From the NCBI GenBank assembly GCA_910584165.1, contig CAJTZU010000001.1, positions 583,048-647,047 of the forward strand: 64,000 nt of DNA. Reading direction: 5' to 3'. Of the stretch, positions 1 through 7,978 are shown one piece after another (within the stretch, counting starts at the first letter, position 1; every line of letters starts with the position of its first letter). The stretch comes from an uncultured Bacilli bacterium (GTDB lineage: Bacteria > Bacillota_I > Bacilli_A > RF39 > UBA660). Made by a program: the position numbers and the translations under genes. A model generated the notes under the pieces. It was not told the origin of the DNA. It did not search any database and saw only the letters and a program-made list of their open reading frames with translations.

Positions 1-433
1 TTCCCCACATTCCATCTAATTGCTTATTAACATTTGCTAATTTATCAACACTTTCTTTATAATCTTTTTTTATGTTTCCTAGTTCTTTTAAAGTTTGTGA
101 CTTACTTTTTTCATTTATCATTTCAAGATATATAAATCTAATATTTGATACTTTTAAAAATTCATTTAAAACATTAGATGGAATACCATCTCTTTTTTCG
201 TAAGCTGATAGCACAAATTCTAATTCTTCTTGTAATTCCTTAGAAAGATTTTTAAGTTTATTTTCACTTACTTTTCTTTGTTGACTATAAAAGGTATATT
301 TTTTACTAATATTTTTTAGTTTCTCTAAACAATCCTTATCTACATCTTCATCGTTTTTTGTTGGTTTTAAACTGGCAATATTTAACGATTTTAATAGTTT
401 TTCAACTTCTAAATCATGTGTATTATTTTTCAA
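1..433 (-). CDS. Partial gene downstream of Panacea antitoxin; candidate PanT toxin
   Basis: The open frame runs off the left edge, so only the N-terminal 144 residues are visible. It appears to start at a TTG (433-431) inside the last codons of the Panacea gene, overlapping it by 11 bases, which suggests translational coupling. The visible part is Lys/Glu/Asn-rich, predicted helical or coiled-coil, with no membrane segment or catalytic motif I recognise. In Panacea toxin-antitoxin (PanAT) operons the gene next to the antitoxin usually encodes the toxin, and toxin identity varies widely. The toxin role here is inference from position; the C-terminal domain that would decide it is outside the window. 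Confidence 0.55.
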   Translation of the reverse strand, partial: MKNNTHDLEVEKLLKSLNIASLKPTKNDEDVDKDCLEKLKNISKKYTFYSQQRKVSENKLKNLSKELQEELEFVLSAYEKRDGIPSNVLNEFLKVSNIRFIYLEMINEKSKSQTLKELGNIKKDYKESVDKLANVNKQLDGMWG

Positions 434-908
434 CTTTAATTTTTTCTCTTAACCAAATTTTTGTTTCTTTTTTAGAAACAATTTGATTAGACTCCTCTTC
501 GATATTATTTTTTATATGATACCAAGGTGAACCTTGTTCATGGGTTAATTCCACCAATTCATAAGCGCTCCAACCACTAAAAACTTTAAATAATACCTCA
601 ACAAAAACTTTATTTATATTTGGAAAATTTATTATTTTCTTTCTTTTTTCTTCTGTTAGTTCTATATTTTCATTTCCACATTCTTTATAATAATCATAAA
701 GTTCTTTACAAACTGGGCCTAAATTCCAAGCAAAAAATTCTTGTTCAAATAAATAGTCTTCATCTGTAAGAACCATATATAACCCTTCCATAAAGTACAT
801 TAATTTTTGAAGTTTAAGATTAGTTATAGATTCCCCATTTTGATTAAAATAATCAATTACATAATAAGAGTTAATTATAATATCTCTTTCAATATCCATT
901 TCCTTCAT
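423..908 (-). CDS. Panacea-domain (DUF4065, SocA-like) antitoxin
   Basis: A 161-residue protein showing the hallmarks of the Panacea/SocA family: LKLQKLMYFMEG near residues 31-42, AWNLGPVCKELYDYYK near 60-75 and SAYELVELTHEQGSPW near 113-128. Panacea proteins are promiscuous antitoxins that neutralise unrelated toxin domains, usually by direct binding. The ATG at 908 is used because the next in-frame ATG (899) lies against its own purine run with no spacing. The downstream partially visible gene overlaps its end. Family assignment is firm; the antitoxin role is inferred from family and operon structure. Confidence 0.85.
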   Translation of the reverse strand: MKEMDIERDIIINSYYVIDYFNQNGESITNLKLQKLMYFMEGLYMVLTDEDYLFEQEFFAWNLGPVCKELYDYYKECGNENIELTEEKRKKIINFPNINKVFVEVLFKVFSGWSAYELVELTHEQGSPWYHIKNNIEEESNQIVSKKETKIWLREKIKVEK

Positions 909-1066
909 ATATTCACACTTCTATCCTAAACTTTGTTACTTAAATCATACCATAAACTTGTCAAATAGAAAAGCGTTTTCCAAAAAATCATCAATACTAT
1001 ACACCTCACTTAAGTACTAGTATCTACTACTACTATATCGAAAAAAGTCGATTTTTATTCTTCTAA

Positions 1067-1759
1067 TTATTTTTTTAATTTTCCCTGTTTTAATAATCCT
1101 AATAAATAAAGATTTTGACTAGAAGTTCCTCTATAATTTTCTATTCCGTTACTAATAGCTATCTTTTTCCTATTGGAAAAAGAACTATCAATCTGTAATT
1201 TATTTAAAGCATTTACGATAGAAACACCTATATAATTAGATTTTGGATAATAAGATTCATTCTTATCTATTCTATTCCAATGATAAGATGATTTTACTAC
1301 TTTAACATCCTTATCTAAATAAAGAGCTTTTGTAATATCATACTGGTGATAAATACACCAATAACCATAAGGATTTTTATACCAACCTTTTCCTTTAAAT
1401 TTTCCTTTAGATACTGCGATATGAATATGGCTACCAGTTACTTTTCCTTTTTTACCTGGTTGATAATAAATTTCTCCCTGTTTTATAACTTGTCCTACTT
1501 TTAAATCAGAGATATCATTATCATGTAAAGTCATAACAGTCATATAATCCATAGTACCATCTGCATATTCTACCTTTTCTAAAGATTCTAACCATACAGC
1601 ATTACAACTTTCATAAATTCTTTTAATTCTTCCAGTAAAAGGAGCTTTTAAATAACTTAATCTAGAAATATCAATAGCGTAGTCTCCTCTATGAGAATAA
1701 CTGCCATTCATTTCTTGTGAAATATATAATTTATCAATACTTAATATTGCTTTTTCCAT
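1067..1759 (-). CDS. M23-type (LytM-like) peptidase, phage endolysin-like
   Basis: A 230-residue protein with no signal peptide. Residues 22-31 (SHRGDYAIDI) match the first zinc-ligand motif of the variant M23 endopeptidases found in phage endolysins, and GSHIHIAV near 129-136 gives the HxH motif. Such enzymes cut peptidoglycan cross-bridges. The C-terminal third (after about residue 165) is a separate basic segment that could bind the wall. It starts 26 bases inside the holin-like gene, with an AGGAG ribosome site 7 bases before the ATG. Lack of export signal plus coupling to a holin-like gene suggests a holin-released lysin rather than a housekeeping wall hydrolase. Confidence 0.8.
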   Translation of the reverse strand: MEKAILSIDKLYISQEMNGSYSHRGDYAIDISRLSYLKAPFTGRIKRIYESCNAVWLESLEKVEYADGTMDYMTVMTLHDNDISDLKVGQVIKQGEIYYQPGKKGKVTGSHIHIAVSKGKFKGKGWYKNPYGYWCIYHQYDITKALYLDKDVKVVKSSYHWNRIDKNESYYPKSNYIGVSIVNALNKLQIDSSFSNRKKIAISNGIENYRGTSSQNLYLLGLLKQGKLKK

Positions 1760-1952
1760 GTAAATACTCCTGAATTAAATTGAGAACTGCACTAATCCCC
1801 ATCGCAATACCACCAATAATCATATTCTTTACGATATCTAAATCACTAAAATTATTCATACTTGGTAGTGTTACTAATAAAGAGGCTAAAAACCCCTCTA
1901 TAAACGTTTTTAATATCTTACCAACTAAATTGTCGTTCAAAATCTTTTTCAT
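1734..1952 (-). CDS. Holin-like small membrane protein
   Basis: A 72-residue protein starting at the ATG at 1952, which has a GGTGAT ribosome site; an in-frame ATG at 1964 lacks spacing. Two hydrophobic segments (about residues 11-31 and 42-61) are joined by a short polar turn, followed by a charged C-terminus, the topology of small phage holins. It overlaps the preceding gene by 35 bases and the endolysin-like gene by 26, a compact lysis-cassette arrangement. Holins form membrane pores that give the lysin access to the wall. The call rests on size, topology and context rather than on a named family motif. Confidence 0.7.
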   Translation of the reverse strand: MKKILNDNLVGKILKTFIEGFLASLLVTLPSMNNFSDLDIVKNMIIGGIAMGISAVLNLIQEYLHGKSNIKY

Positions 1953-2250
1953 TTCTATCACCATCCTTTAATACATCTGGAAGCCTATATATTTCTTTCA
2001 TTAAATTAGTCGCATATCCATTACCACCTAACTTATGATAATTAGAATAAATCAAACTAACATTTTCTTTCATATAACTAGGACAATACCCTAATTTAGA
2101 ATAATTCTCATAAATACGTACTATTTCATTTCTAAGTAAAGCCTTCACTCCATTTTTCACACCCACATATTCTTTTAACATATAAATCACACCTGTTGTT
2201 ACAGCAGTAAATAATATCTCTAACCAATACTTTATAATAAATTCAATCAT
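1918..2250 (-). CDS. Phage lysis-module membrane protein
   Basis: A 110-residue protein with one N-terminal membrane segment (about residues 7-25) and a cytoplasmic helical domain containing YENYSKLGYCPSYMKEN and YHKLGGNG. This resembles small conserved phage proteins that sit next to holins and lysins in Firmicutes prophages. It is the first gene of the cassette, with GGAGGTGAGTT before the ATG, and overlaps the holin-like gene by 35 bases. It may be a second holin, a holin regulator or a spanin-like accessory; the sequence does not say which. Confidence 0.6.
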   Translation of the reverse strand: MIEFIIKYWLEILFTAVTTGVIYMLKEYVGVKNGVKALLRNEIVRIYENYSKLGYCPSYMKENVSLIYSNYHKLGGNGYATNLMKEIYRLPDVLKDGDRNEKDFERQFSW

Positions 2251-2262
2251 AACTCACCTCCA

Positions 2263-2291
2263 TAAAAAAGAAGATAGTTTCCTATCTTCTA
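2263..2291 (-). terminator. Intrinsic terminator immediately upstream of the lysis cassette
   Basis: On the minus strand a perfect 9-bp stem (AGAAGATAG/CTATCTTCT) with a TTTC loop is followed by six T. It overlaps the stop codon of the 2289-2930 gene. Only about two bases separate the T-run from the ribosome site of the first lysis gene, so a promoter cannot fit between them. Confidence 0.85.
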
Positions 2292-2930
2292 TAATTTAAT
2301 ACCATATTTTTCTAACAGTATCTTTTTATTTCTTTTAGACTTCCCTATTAATATATCTTTATTTTTAAAAACTAATATATCTATCAATTTATCAGAATAA
2401 TAACTATCTTTTCTTAAATCAAAACTATACTTTTTACCACTTTTCAATACCACATATAATTTTTTACAAAGATAAAAACCATTAAATTGAACATTTACAT
2501 ACCCAAACTCTGGTAAAGACGATACGCCAATTTTAAACCCAACTAATACAATATCTTGATATTCTAAAATAGAAAACTTAGAATGGAGAAAAAATATATA
2601 ATTCTCTGTAACAATATAATTACGCTCTTGGTACGCTAAAACATTTTTTAATTCTTCATTAATTATATCAATTTGATTTTGCGATATCGTTTTAATATAT
2701 TTCTTAAAAGCAATTAAATAATCTATACTTTCAACTATTTTATAAAAAAAGAAACAAAAATAAAGAAAGAAAGTTATCCAAACAATTAACGAAATAAAAT
2801 TAAAATAAAAACCACCAACAAATATGAATGCTACTATAAGAAAAATCAAAAAAATACAAACCCAAAAACCAATATTAATCATATAATTCTTTTTTTGATT
2901 ATTCACTAAATTCTTATAATTCATTTCCAT
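2289..2930 (-). CDS. Membrane protein with C-terminal PH-like domain; possible immunity protein
   Basis: A 213-residue protein with two adjacent hydrophobic segments (about 18-40 and 45-68) followed by a roughly 140-residue soluble domain rich in alternating beta-type segments. This is the layout of YcxB-like or bacterial PH-domain membrane proteins. It is the last gene before the terminator that separates the RHS gene train from the lysis cassette. Small membrane proteins in RHS gene trains are often immunity proteins against membrane-acting toxins. That role is inference; no family motif is certain. Confidence 0.45.
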   Translation of the reverse strand: MEMNYKNLVNNQKKNYMINIGFWVCIFLIFLIVAFIFVGGFYFNFISLIVWITFFLYFCFFFYKIVESIDYLIAFKKYIKTISQNQIDIINEELKNVLAYQERNYIVTENYIFFLHSKFSILEYQDIVLVGFKIGVSSLPEFGYVNVQFNGFYLCKKLYVVLKSGKKYSFDLRKDSYYSDKLIDILVFKNKDILIGKSKRNKKILLEKYGIKL

Positions 2931-3012
2931 AATATAACCTCTATTTTTACATTCTTTTTTTCTAATAACAATTATTTAATATTTCTGTATCATTATTTTC
3001 ATTTATTCAATT

Positions 3013-3498
3013 TTAATAATCTTCACAAGTATAAGAAGGATCAGAATTTACCATCTTATTTTTTATATAATCATAGGATACTGTTTTACCTTTTAAACTT
3101 GTATATTTTAGTGATTCATCGTCTAATTCTGAAACTATTACCTTCAATTTAGAAATTACACTCTTACCATCATTACTTTTTTCAACATTGCAACTAAATC
3201 CTGATAAATTCTTCGCATCATTACATGAGCCTTTGTGCATTTCATACTGATTATTAGCAAAATCCATATTAGAACCATAGTCTACAACTAATGTTTGCTC
3301 ATACGATTCTAAATAATAATCTTTATGAAAATAAAAAATAATTGTATCATTAGAAGTATAAGAATCTGTTTGAACCTTAGAAGTACAATTTAAAACTTTT
3401 GTTTTTTCTACTGTCATTTTTACTTTAACACAACTTTTTACGCAAAAAACAATAATAATTATTAATATCAGTATAATAATTTTTTTCAAAATTTTCAT
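3013..3498 (-). CDS. Membrane-anchored or lipoprotein, paralogue of 6511 and 8627
   Basis: A 161-residue protein with a strongly hydrophobic N-terminus (about residues 6-19) followed by a Cys and an extracytoplasmic domain. The domain carries LVVDYGSN, NLSGFSCNVEK and a terminal CEDY. The same pattern (Cys-Lys/Asn start, Y/F-type central strand, SGxxC, terminal SC/KCE) occurs in the proteins at 6511-7011 and 8627-9097. They are therefore three diverged copies, loosely resembling YehR/DUF1307-type lipoproteins. Position in the RHS gene train suggests orphan immunity proteins for extracytoplasmic toxin tips. The lipobox is poor here, so it may be membrane-anchored rather than lipidated. Confidence 0.5.
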   Translation of the reverse strand: MKILKKIIILILIIIIVFCVKSCVKVKMTVEKTKVLNCTSKVQTDSYTSNDTIIFYFHKDYYLESYEQTLVVDYGSNMDFANNQYEMHKGSCNDAKNLSGFSCNVEKSNDGKSVISKLKVIVSELDDESLKYTSLKGKTVSYDYIKNKMVNSDPSYTCEDY

Positions 3499-3524
3499 AG
3501 TTCTATCCTTTCACTCAATATCTT

Positions 3525-4025
3525 TTATGAAACGGACTCATAATAATATAAAACTTCATTATCTGAATCATATACTATAATAATATAGCTAGAACCGTTT
3601 TCAGGTACAATACTATAATCGTCTTTAATATTTTTCTTTATATCTAAAAAAAACCAATAACCATTCTCTATTTTATTTTGAATTTTTTTATCTCTATCCC
3701 AATAATATATACTTCCATCATAGCTAACATATTCACCATATAAGGACATTCGAAAGTTTTCTGGCACTGGCATTTCATTCCATTTTTGCTTTTTGATTTG
3801 TTCAAGAATATAATTTGGATCTTTTTTACAATCTATACTGGCCAGTCTAGAACCGTCTAACCACACAAATCCATCATCAACCATAGATAAAGGATATTTA
3901 AATGTACCAACATCTGTATATTTAAATATTAGTGTCTTTATAGTAAATTGATTATGTTTAGGAACCAAAAACTTCCAATATATTATTATTAAAATTACTA
4001 AAAGTAAGATTTGCTTTTTATTCAT
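3525..4025 (-). CDS. Small protein with N-terminal membrane anchor
   Basis: A 166-residue protein from the ATG at 4025, which has a GGAG ribosome site; an upstream in-frame ATG at 4052 would overlap the neighbour and lacks one. One membrane segment (about residues 5-19) precedes an aromatic-rich domain (WLDGSR, YWDRDK, GYWFFLD). I do not recognise a family. It follows the 4045-4587 gene by 19 bases and is probably co-transcribed, so it is another candidate immunity protein of the array. Confidence 0.5.
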   Translation of the reverse strand: MNKKQILLLVILIIIYWKFLVPKHNQFTIKTLIFKYTDVGTFKYPLSMVDDGFVWLDGSRLASIDCKKDPNYILEQIKKQKWNEMPVPENFRMSLYGEYVSYDGSIYYWDRDKKIQNKIENGYWFFLDIKKNIKDDYSIVPENGSSYIIIVYDSDNEVLYYYESVS

Positions 4026-4044
4026 ATAATCTCCAAATACTAAT

Positions 4045-4587
4045 TTAATCATCTATTTCATTACATTCTAATTTTTTCTCATTTAAATCAAAATCACCAT
4101 AAAACTCTAATCCAATAAATTTTAAATATTCATATTCTTCTATATTTTCACAGTATACATAGGATTCTTCATCAATACTATAACTTTCAAACCAATAATA
4201 ACCATCTTTTATAAAACAAATGTCTTCTGGAAACTGTGGTTTTTTTCTTCCATAAATATTTGTTATAGAAAGTAAGTATTCTTTTAATTTTAAACTAAAA
4301 TGGAAATAATAATGTTTTTGCCAAACATCAACTTTTGGATGATTTAAATAATACATTTTTTGAATTTCAATAGAAGGCAAAATCATAGTTTTGTCATAAG
4401 TTACAATTTTTATTAAACTCGCAGGGTCTATATTTAACAATTTATTTATAGTTAAATTAAGAGTCTCTAATTTTTTTTCATCCAAACCAAAGTTGCTTAA
4501 CGTAACTCTCAATATCAAATCTTTATTATATGCATAATCTATAAACTTCTTATAAATATCATCTTTAATAACATTTTTTATTTCCAT
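4045..4587 (-). CDS. Unassigned soluble protein; putative immunity protein of the orphan RHS tip
   Basis: A 180-residue cytoplasmic-type protein with no signal peptide or membrane segment, acidic at its C-terminus (ending NEIDD), starting after a strong AAGGAGG site. It begins 12 bases after the stop of the orphan RHS tip at 4600-5451. This tight toxin-then-immunity order is typical of polymorphic toxins, which makes it the best candidate immunity protein for that tip. Sequence family not recognised. Confidence 0.5.
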   Translation of the reverse strand: MEIKNVIKDDIYKKFIDYAYNKDLILRVTLSNFGLDEKKLETLNLTINKLLNIDPASLIKIVTYDKTMILPSIEIQKMYYLNHPKVDVWQKHYYFHFSLKLKEYLLSITNIYGRKKPQFPEDICFIKDGYYWFESYSIDEESYVYCENIEEYEYLKFIGLEFYGDFDLNEKKLECNEIDD

Positions 4588-4599
4588 TTTTTATCCTCC

Positions 4600-5451
4600 T
4601 TATGGTAAGTACCAAATGTGGGAATGGCTATTTTCTGGATGATAATGTGGATAGTACCCACGTTTTCCCTCATTATGCCAATGCCATTTTGGGGGACGTC
4701 CAAAAAATACAGCCACTTCAAGTGCATATTCTTGAGTATCACAGAACAAATCATTTCCCATACTTATCCAAAGTACTGACTGTTCATAATTGAAGTACAA
4801 ATCTCCCATTACAACATCTCCTAATTTAGGTCTTCTATATGCATCTGTACATATCTTTTTATTAAAAAAAGAATCATACTCAGATTTTGCTTCATCTATA
4901 TAACTAACATCAGGAATTGATAAAGACATAGAAAGAACACTAAATCCCAATATATCTGTTAAAATAGCACTAGTATTAACAGTAAGACTAGATGGCAATG
5001 CTATTGATTGATTTAATGTTTTAAATTCTTTTTTACTATTAATATTATTTTTTAAATCACTTTTCATTTTAGATAATTTATTTATTGTAATAAAAAGTTT
5101 TTTGTTCTTTATAAGAAAGCGTTTAAAATTTTCAAAAAGAAAACTAAACCAAGAATTTCCGTTTGAATCTTTTCTTTTAACTGGATTATTACTACAATAA
5201 GCATAAAGATTATAAGATAGAATATCTTTATTAGCTCCTATAATACCATCTGCATTTAAGAATCTTCCCCATATAGGATTATAGTATCTACTGTTTAAAT
5301 AATAAAATCCTGTTTCTTTATCATAATAATAACTTCTATATCTATATGGATTTATACTTGCTATTTCTAGATTACCTGTAGTTGTTACATTTCCCCATGT
5401 ATCATAATAGTAATTTAAAATTATTATTTCTTTTATTTTAGCAAGTATTTG
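4600..5451 (-). pseudogene. Orphan RHS core end plus toxin tip (silent cassette)
   Basis: An open frame of about 284 codons begins just after an in-frame TAG (5454-5452) and has no usable start before the ATG at 5067. Its upstream part is an RHS core terminus (YYYDTWGNV, GFYYLNSRYYNPIWGRFLN, NLYAYCSNNPV), closely similar at DNA level to 9690-9960 of the large RHS gene. The tip after about 5150 differs from the large gene's and ends in a His-rich block (WHWHNEG, YYPHYHPE, HSHIWYLP), of the kind seen in nuclease-type RHS tips. It lacks promoter and start, so it is silent unless recombined onto the full gene. A homing remnant is the alternative reading. Confidence 0.75.
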
Positions 5452-5463
5452 CTAGATACAATC

Positions 5464-5638
5464 TTATTTACAGTCTATTACTTTTGTTTTAAATACAATA
5501 TCACCTAGTTTTATATTAGCAATAAAAATTGATAAAAAATCAGCCACAAATAGAATTGGATCAAATATATTTCTTAGTATAATAATATAAAATATACCAA
5601 TCTATCAAAGATGTCAAGATTCGTTTAGCCTTAAGCAT
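5464..5638 (-). pseudogene. Decayed RDD-family membrane protein gene
   Basis: A good ribosome site (AAGGGTGAT) precedes ATG 5638, and the first codons read like an RDD-family start (KRILTSLIDWY). The frame then stops at TGA. A second frame resumes the family's C-terminus (DPILFVADFL, KLGDIVFKTKV) and ends at TAA 5466-5464. The middle, including the Arg-Asp-Asp segment, is missing, so this looks like an internal deletion with frameshift. An intact RDD-family gene lies at 6027-6422. Confidence 0.65.
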
Positions 5639-5652
5639 ATTTATCACCCTTC

Positions 5653-5973
5653 TTAGTCGAATGCATAAAATTCATCTTCTCGTTTAAAAACTTCTGACTT
5701 TGACATTGTATCTAAATCAAGGTATTCTTCATACTCTTTATTTTTCATGTCATAAATAAAATAAACAAACTCATGTTCAAAATTAATTCCAGATTTAAAA
5801 TATCCTATAAGATATATTTTTTGTTTAGTTTCTAAATATTTTGTAACATAAATTCCTGAATATTTTTGGCAATCTAAAAAATATTCTTTTGAATTAGTCC
5901 TATAAATATGAACTGTACAATCCCCAAAGCATTTGACTGTATCTACAGTTTTTGGCTCATATATAAAGAATAA
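5653..5973 (-). pseudogene. Start-less remnant of a small cytoplasmic protein
   Basis: An open frame of about 106 codons (YEPKTVDTVKCFGDC, ending KREDEFYAFD) follows an in-frame TAA at 5976-5974 and has no ATG, GTG or TTG near its N-terminus. Composition matches neighbouring immunity-like genes. It is most simply a 5'-truncated orphan immunity gene. A very rare start codon cannot be excluded. Confidence 0.45.
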
Positions 5974-6026
5974 TTAACTTATAGAAGATTTTTTTTAATA
6001 TCTTCACATCCTCAACAATTTAAACA

Positions 6027-6422
6027 CTATTTTTGATAATTTCGTGCCTCCGTTTTATATATATAATCAGCTAGTTCCTTTCCAGATACTAAAATAAGTA
6101 TAAAATCATATGCAAAAAATAAAACTTCAATCCTACTCCTTTTAATTAATGTTTTTATGTCAGTTCTTCCACCATCTGATTCATTATAAATTGCTAATTT
6201 AAATATCCTTTTTCCTAAACTCCTACCCTTCATAATATAATCTCTTCGACTAAATAAATAATAAACTAAAATAAACATAACTATTGATAAAAATTCTTTA
6301 AAAAAAGTTGAAGAATGTATAATAAAAATTTCCAATAGCTTTCCTAAAAAAACAATACTATAAAATATTAAAAGGAAATCGAAATAATAGGCCAATATTT
6401 TTCTTAACTTTAAATTTTTCAT
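6027..6422 (-). CDS. RDD-family membrane protein
   Basis: A 131-residue protein with RDD-family features: an N-terminal KILAYYFDFLLI segment, a central turn with GRSLGKRIFKL around residues 67-77 and hydrophobic stretches on either side (about 10-29, 39-57 and 93-112). RDD proteins are small integral membrane proteins of varied, mostly unknown function. In an RHS gene train they may protect against membrane-acting effectors. A decayed relative lies at 5464-5638. Confidence 0.65.
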   Translation of the reverse strand: MKNLKLRKILAYYFDFLLIFYSIVFLGKLLEIFIIHSSTFFKEFLSIVMFILVYYLFSRRDYIMKGRSLGKRIFKLAIYNESDGGRTDIKTLIKRSRIEVLFFAYDFILILVSGKELADYIYKTEARNYQK

Positions 6423-6438
6423 ATTCTATTACCTCTTT

Positions 6439-6498
6439 TTTATCACTATTTGTTATTTCAACTACTCTTACTTTAACCTTAGAATATCCTATGAATTT
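6439..6498 (-). pseudogene. C-terminal remnant of a paralogue of the 7979-8599 gene
   Basis: About 20 in-frame codons read KFIGYSKVKVRVVEITNSDK. This matches the C-terminus of the 7979-8599 protein (KFIGSSKVKVGAVEIINSDK) at most positions, including the last four residues. The frame is closed upstream by TGA. It is therefore a leftover of a duplicated gene, now wedged between the 6511 lipoprotein gene and the RDD gene. Confidence 0.6.
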
Positions 6499-6510
6499 TC
6501 AAATTCATTG

Positions 6511-7011
6511 TTATTCACACTTCCAAGGACTATCTGAATTTTTGAACCCATCATAAATTTGATTATAGGACAAATCTTTAAGATTTTCTAAATTATCTGC
6601 AAGTTCTGTTCCTTCTTCTAATTCTTTCAAAACTACCTCTAATTCAACAACTAAATTATTATCATCATTATTTTTTATAGAACAATGTACTCCTGATAAA
6701 TCTTTTAAATCATTACACGTTTTTATAGCACTATTATAATTTTTTTCACCATAGTTAATAGCTTCTATCGATTTATAGTCAAAGGACACTGTTTGAATAT
6801 ATTTTGTTAATTTTTCAGAATTTTTGTCATCAAAATAAAAAGTTCGAGATTCACTAATAGAAATACCTTCACTTTCATTAGTTGCTTTTATTTTACACGA
6901 TAAAATTTTTTCTTCCTTGTCATTTTCAGCATCTTTCTTTTTTTGCAAAGTACAACCTAAATTTGTAATACCTAGTATTAATACTAATATAATAAATAAC
7001 TTTTTTTTCAT
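6511..7011 (-). CDS. Putative lipoprotein, second copy of the three-member family
   Basis: A 166-residue protein with a signal peptide and Cys at residue 20 (NLGC), followed by a charged spacer and a domain with SCKIKATNE, TVSFDYKS, DLSGVHCSIK and a final PWKCE. It is a diverged paralogue of the proteins at 3013 and 8627. Conserved paired Cys positions suggest a disulfide in the extracytoplasmic domain. It follows the two DUF2691 genes closely. Function is not known; an orphan immunity lipoprotein is the favoured inference. Confidence 0.55.
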   Translation of the reverse strand: MKKKLFIILVLILGITNLGCTLQKKKDAENDKEEKILSCKIKATNESEGISISESRTFYFDDKNSEKLTKYIQTVSFDYKSIEAINYGEKNYNSAIKTCNDLKDLSGVHCSIKNNDDNNLVVELEVVLKELEEGTELADNLENLKDLSYNQIYDGFKNSDSPWKCE

Positions 7012-7030
7012 AACTACTCCAATTTATTAA

Positions 7031-7483
7031 CTAATCATAATAAGGATTAAATCTTTTTCTTACATTATCATCAGAACTAATTAATTCAATATCATTAAAA
7101 CCATTTTCTATTGCATTATTATATATTATTTTTAACAATTTATCATCTTTACAATAAATATCTACAAAACTAACATCTGTAATAAAAAGAATTAATAAAC
7201 AATCACTCTTCATGAAATCCATATAATTAGAAATATTAAAGTTCATATTTCCATTACTCTTATATAAACGAATATCTGCAAAAATTGGATAATGTGTTTC
7301 TTGAATTTTTTGAAAAAAATTTTTTTCATCATAAATAGACTCTGTAAAGAAAGTATCTCCATAAATCTCTAATACTTCCTGTTCCTCACCAATTTTCCAA
7401 AGACAATCTTTAAATTCAATCCCCTTTAGAATTTGAAATAAATAATTATTCCACTCATTTGGAATACAAAATTTTATTCTCAC
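7031..7483 (-). CDS. DUF2691-family protein, copy 1
   Basis: A 150-residue soluble protein opening with IKFCIPNEWNNYLFQIL and carrying MDFMKSDCLLILFITDVSFVDIYCKD, then a YNNAIENGF segment and a final R/F/N-rich end. This is the pattern I associate with DUF2691 of Bacilli. The neighbouring 7500-7925 protein is a clear paralogue. DUF2691 has no known function to my knowledge. Here two copies sit between lipoprotein-type immunity candidates, suggesting cytoplasmic immunity roles. Family call is from memory of the motif pattern. Confidence 0.55.
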   Translation of the reverse strand: MRIKFCIPNEWNNYLFQILKGIEFKDCLWKIGEEQEVLEIYGDTFFTESIYDEKNFFQKIQETHYPIFADIRLYKSNGNMNFNISNYMDFMKSDCLLILFITDVSFVDIYCKDDKLLKIIYNNAIENGFNDIELISSDDNVRKRFNPYYD

Positions 7484-7499
7484 ATTTTTTCACCAACTT

Positions 7500-7925
7500 T
7501 TAATTTACTCTCATAATTACTCGATTATCTTTTTCTTCTGTTTTAATTTCTATATTTTCTATTTTACTATTTAAAATAGAATTCAATATCTTTTTATCTT
7601 TACTATAAACTTCTATAGTTCTAATATCAGATATCAATAACATCAATTGACAATCACTATCTTTATATTCAGAATAAGTTTTAATTGGTTTAACCATAGA
7701 TTCTTTTAAATATACTTGAACATTTAAAAATATTATTAAATCTAAGTTTTCCCATATCTTTTTAAAATCATCACCACTATATTTCTTATCTAATATAAGA
7801 TTACAATTATTAGAAACAATTTCATCTTCTATAATTTGCCATTCATAATTTGAAATCATAAAAGATTCAAAAAGTTTTTCCAATTTCCTACTTTCTTCAT
7901 TCCATTCAAATTCTAATCCAATCAT
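7500..7925 (-). CDS. DUF2691-family protein, copy 2
   Basis: A 141-residue paralogue of 7031-7483 sharing the FE(W/I)-opening, the YSEYKDSDCQLMLLISD core and the IEVYSKDKKIL segment. The ATG at 7925 is preferred over a TTG at 7949, because MIGLEFEW aligns with the family N-terminus. It is separated from copy 1 by 16 bases. The two copies share well under half their residues, so the duplication is old or each copy was gained separately. Confidence 0.55.
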   Translation of the reverse strand: MIGLEFEWNEESRKLEKLFESFMISNYEWQIIEDEIVSNNCNLILDKKYSGDDFKKIWENLDLIIFLNVQVYLKESMVKPIKTYSEYKDSDCQLMLLISDIRTIEVYSKDKKILNSILNSKIENIEIKTEEKDNRVIMRVN

Positions 7926-7978
7926 ACTACCATTTTCTATAAATAACAAATCTCTATTTTAAATATTTCATAAAATAA

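Noticed and set aside
1000..1066. Terminator after the M23 gene
   Set aside because: The ATCGA/TCGAT stem is only five pairs and the T-run lies in the loop, so it is not convincing.
1780..1971. Plus-strand frame opposite the holin-like gene
   Set aside because: Lies antisense to overlapping, well-supported lysis genes and lacks a ribosome site.
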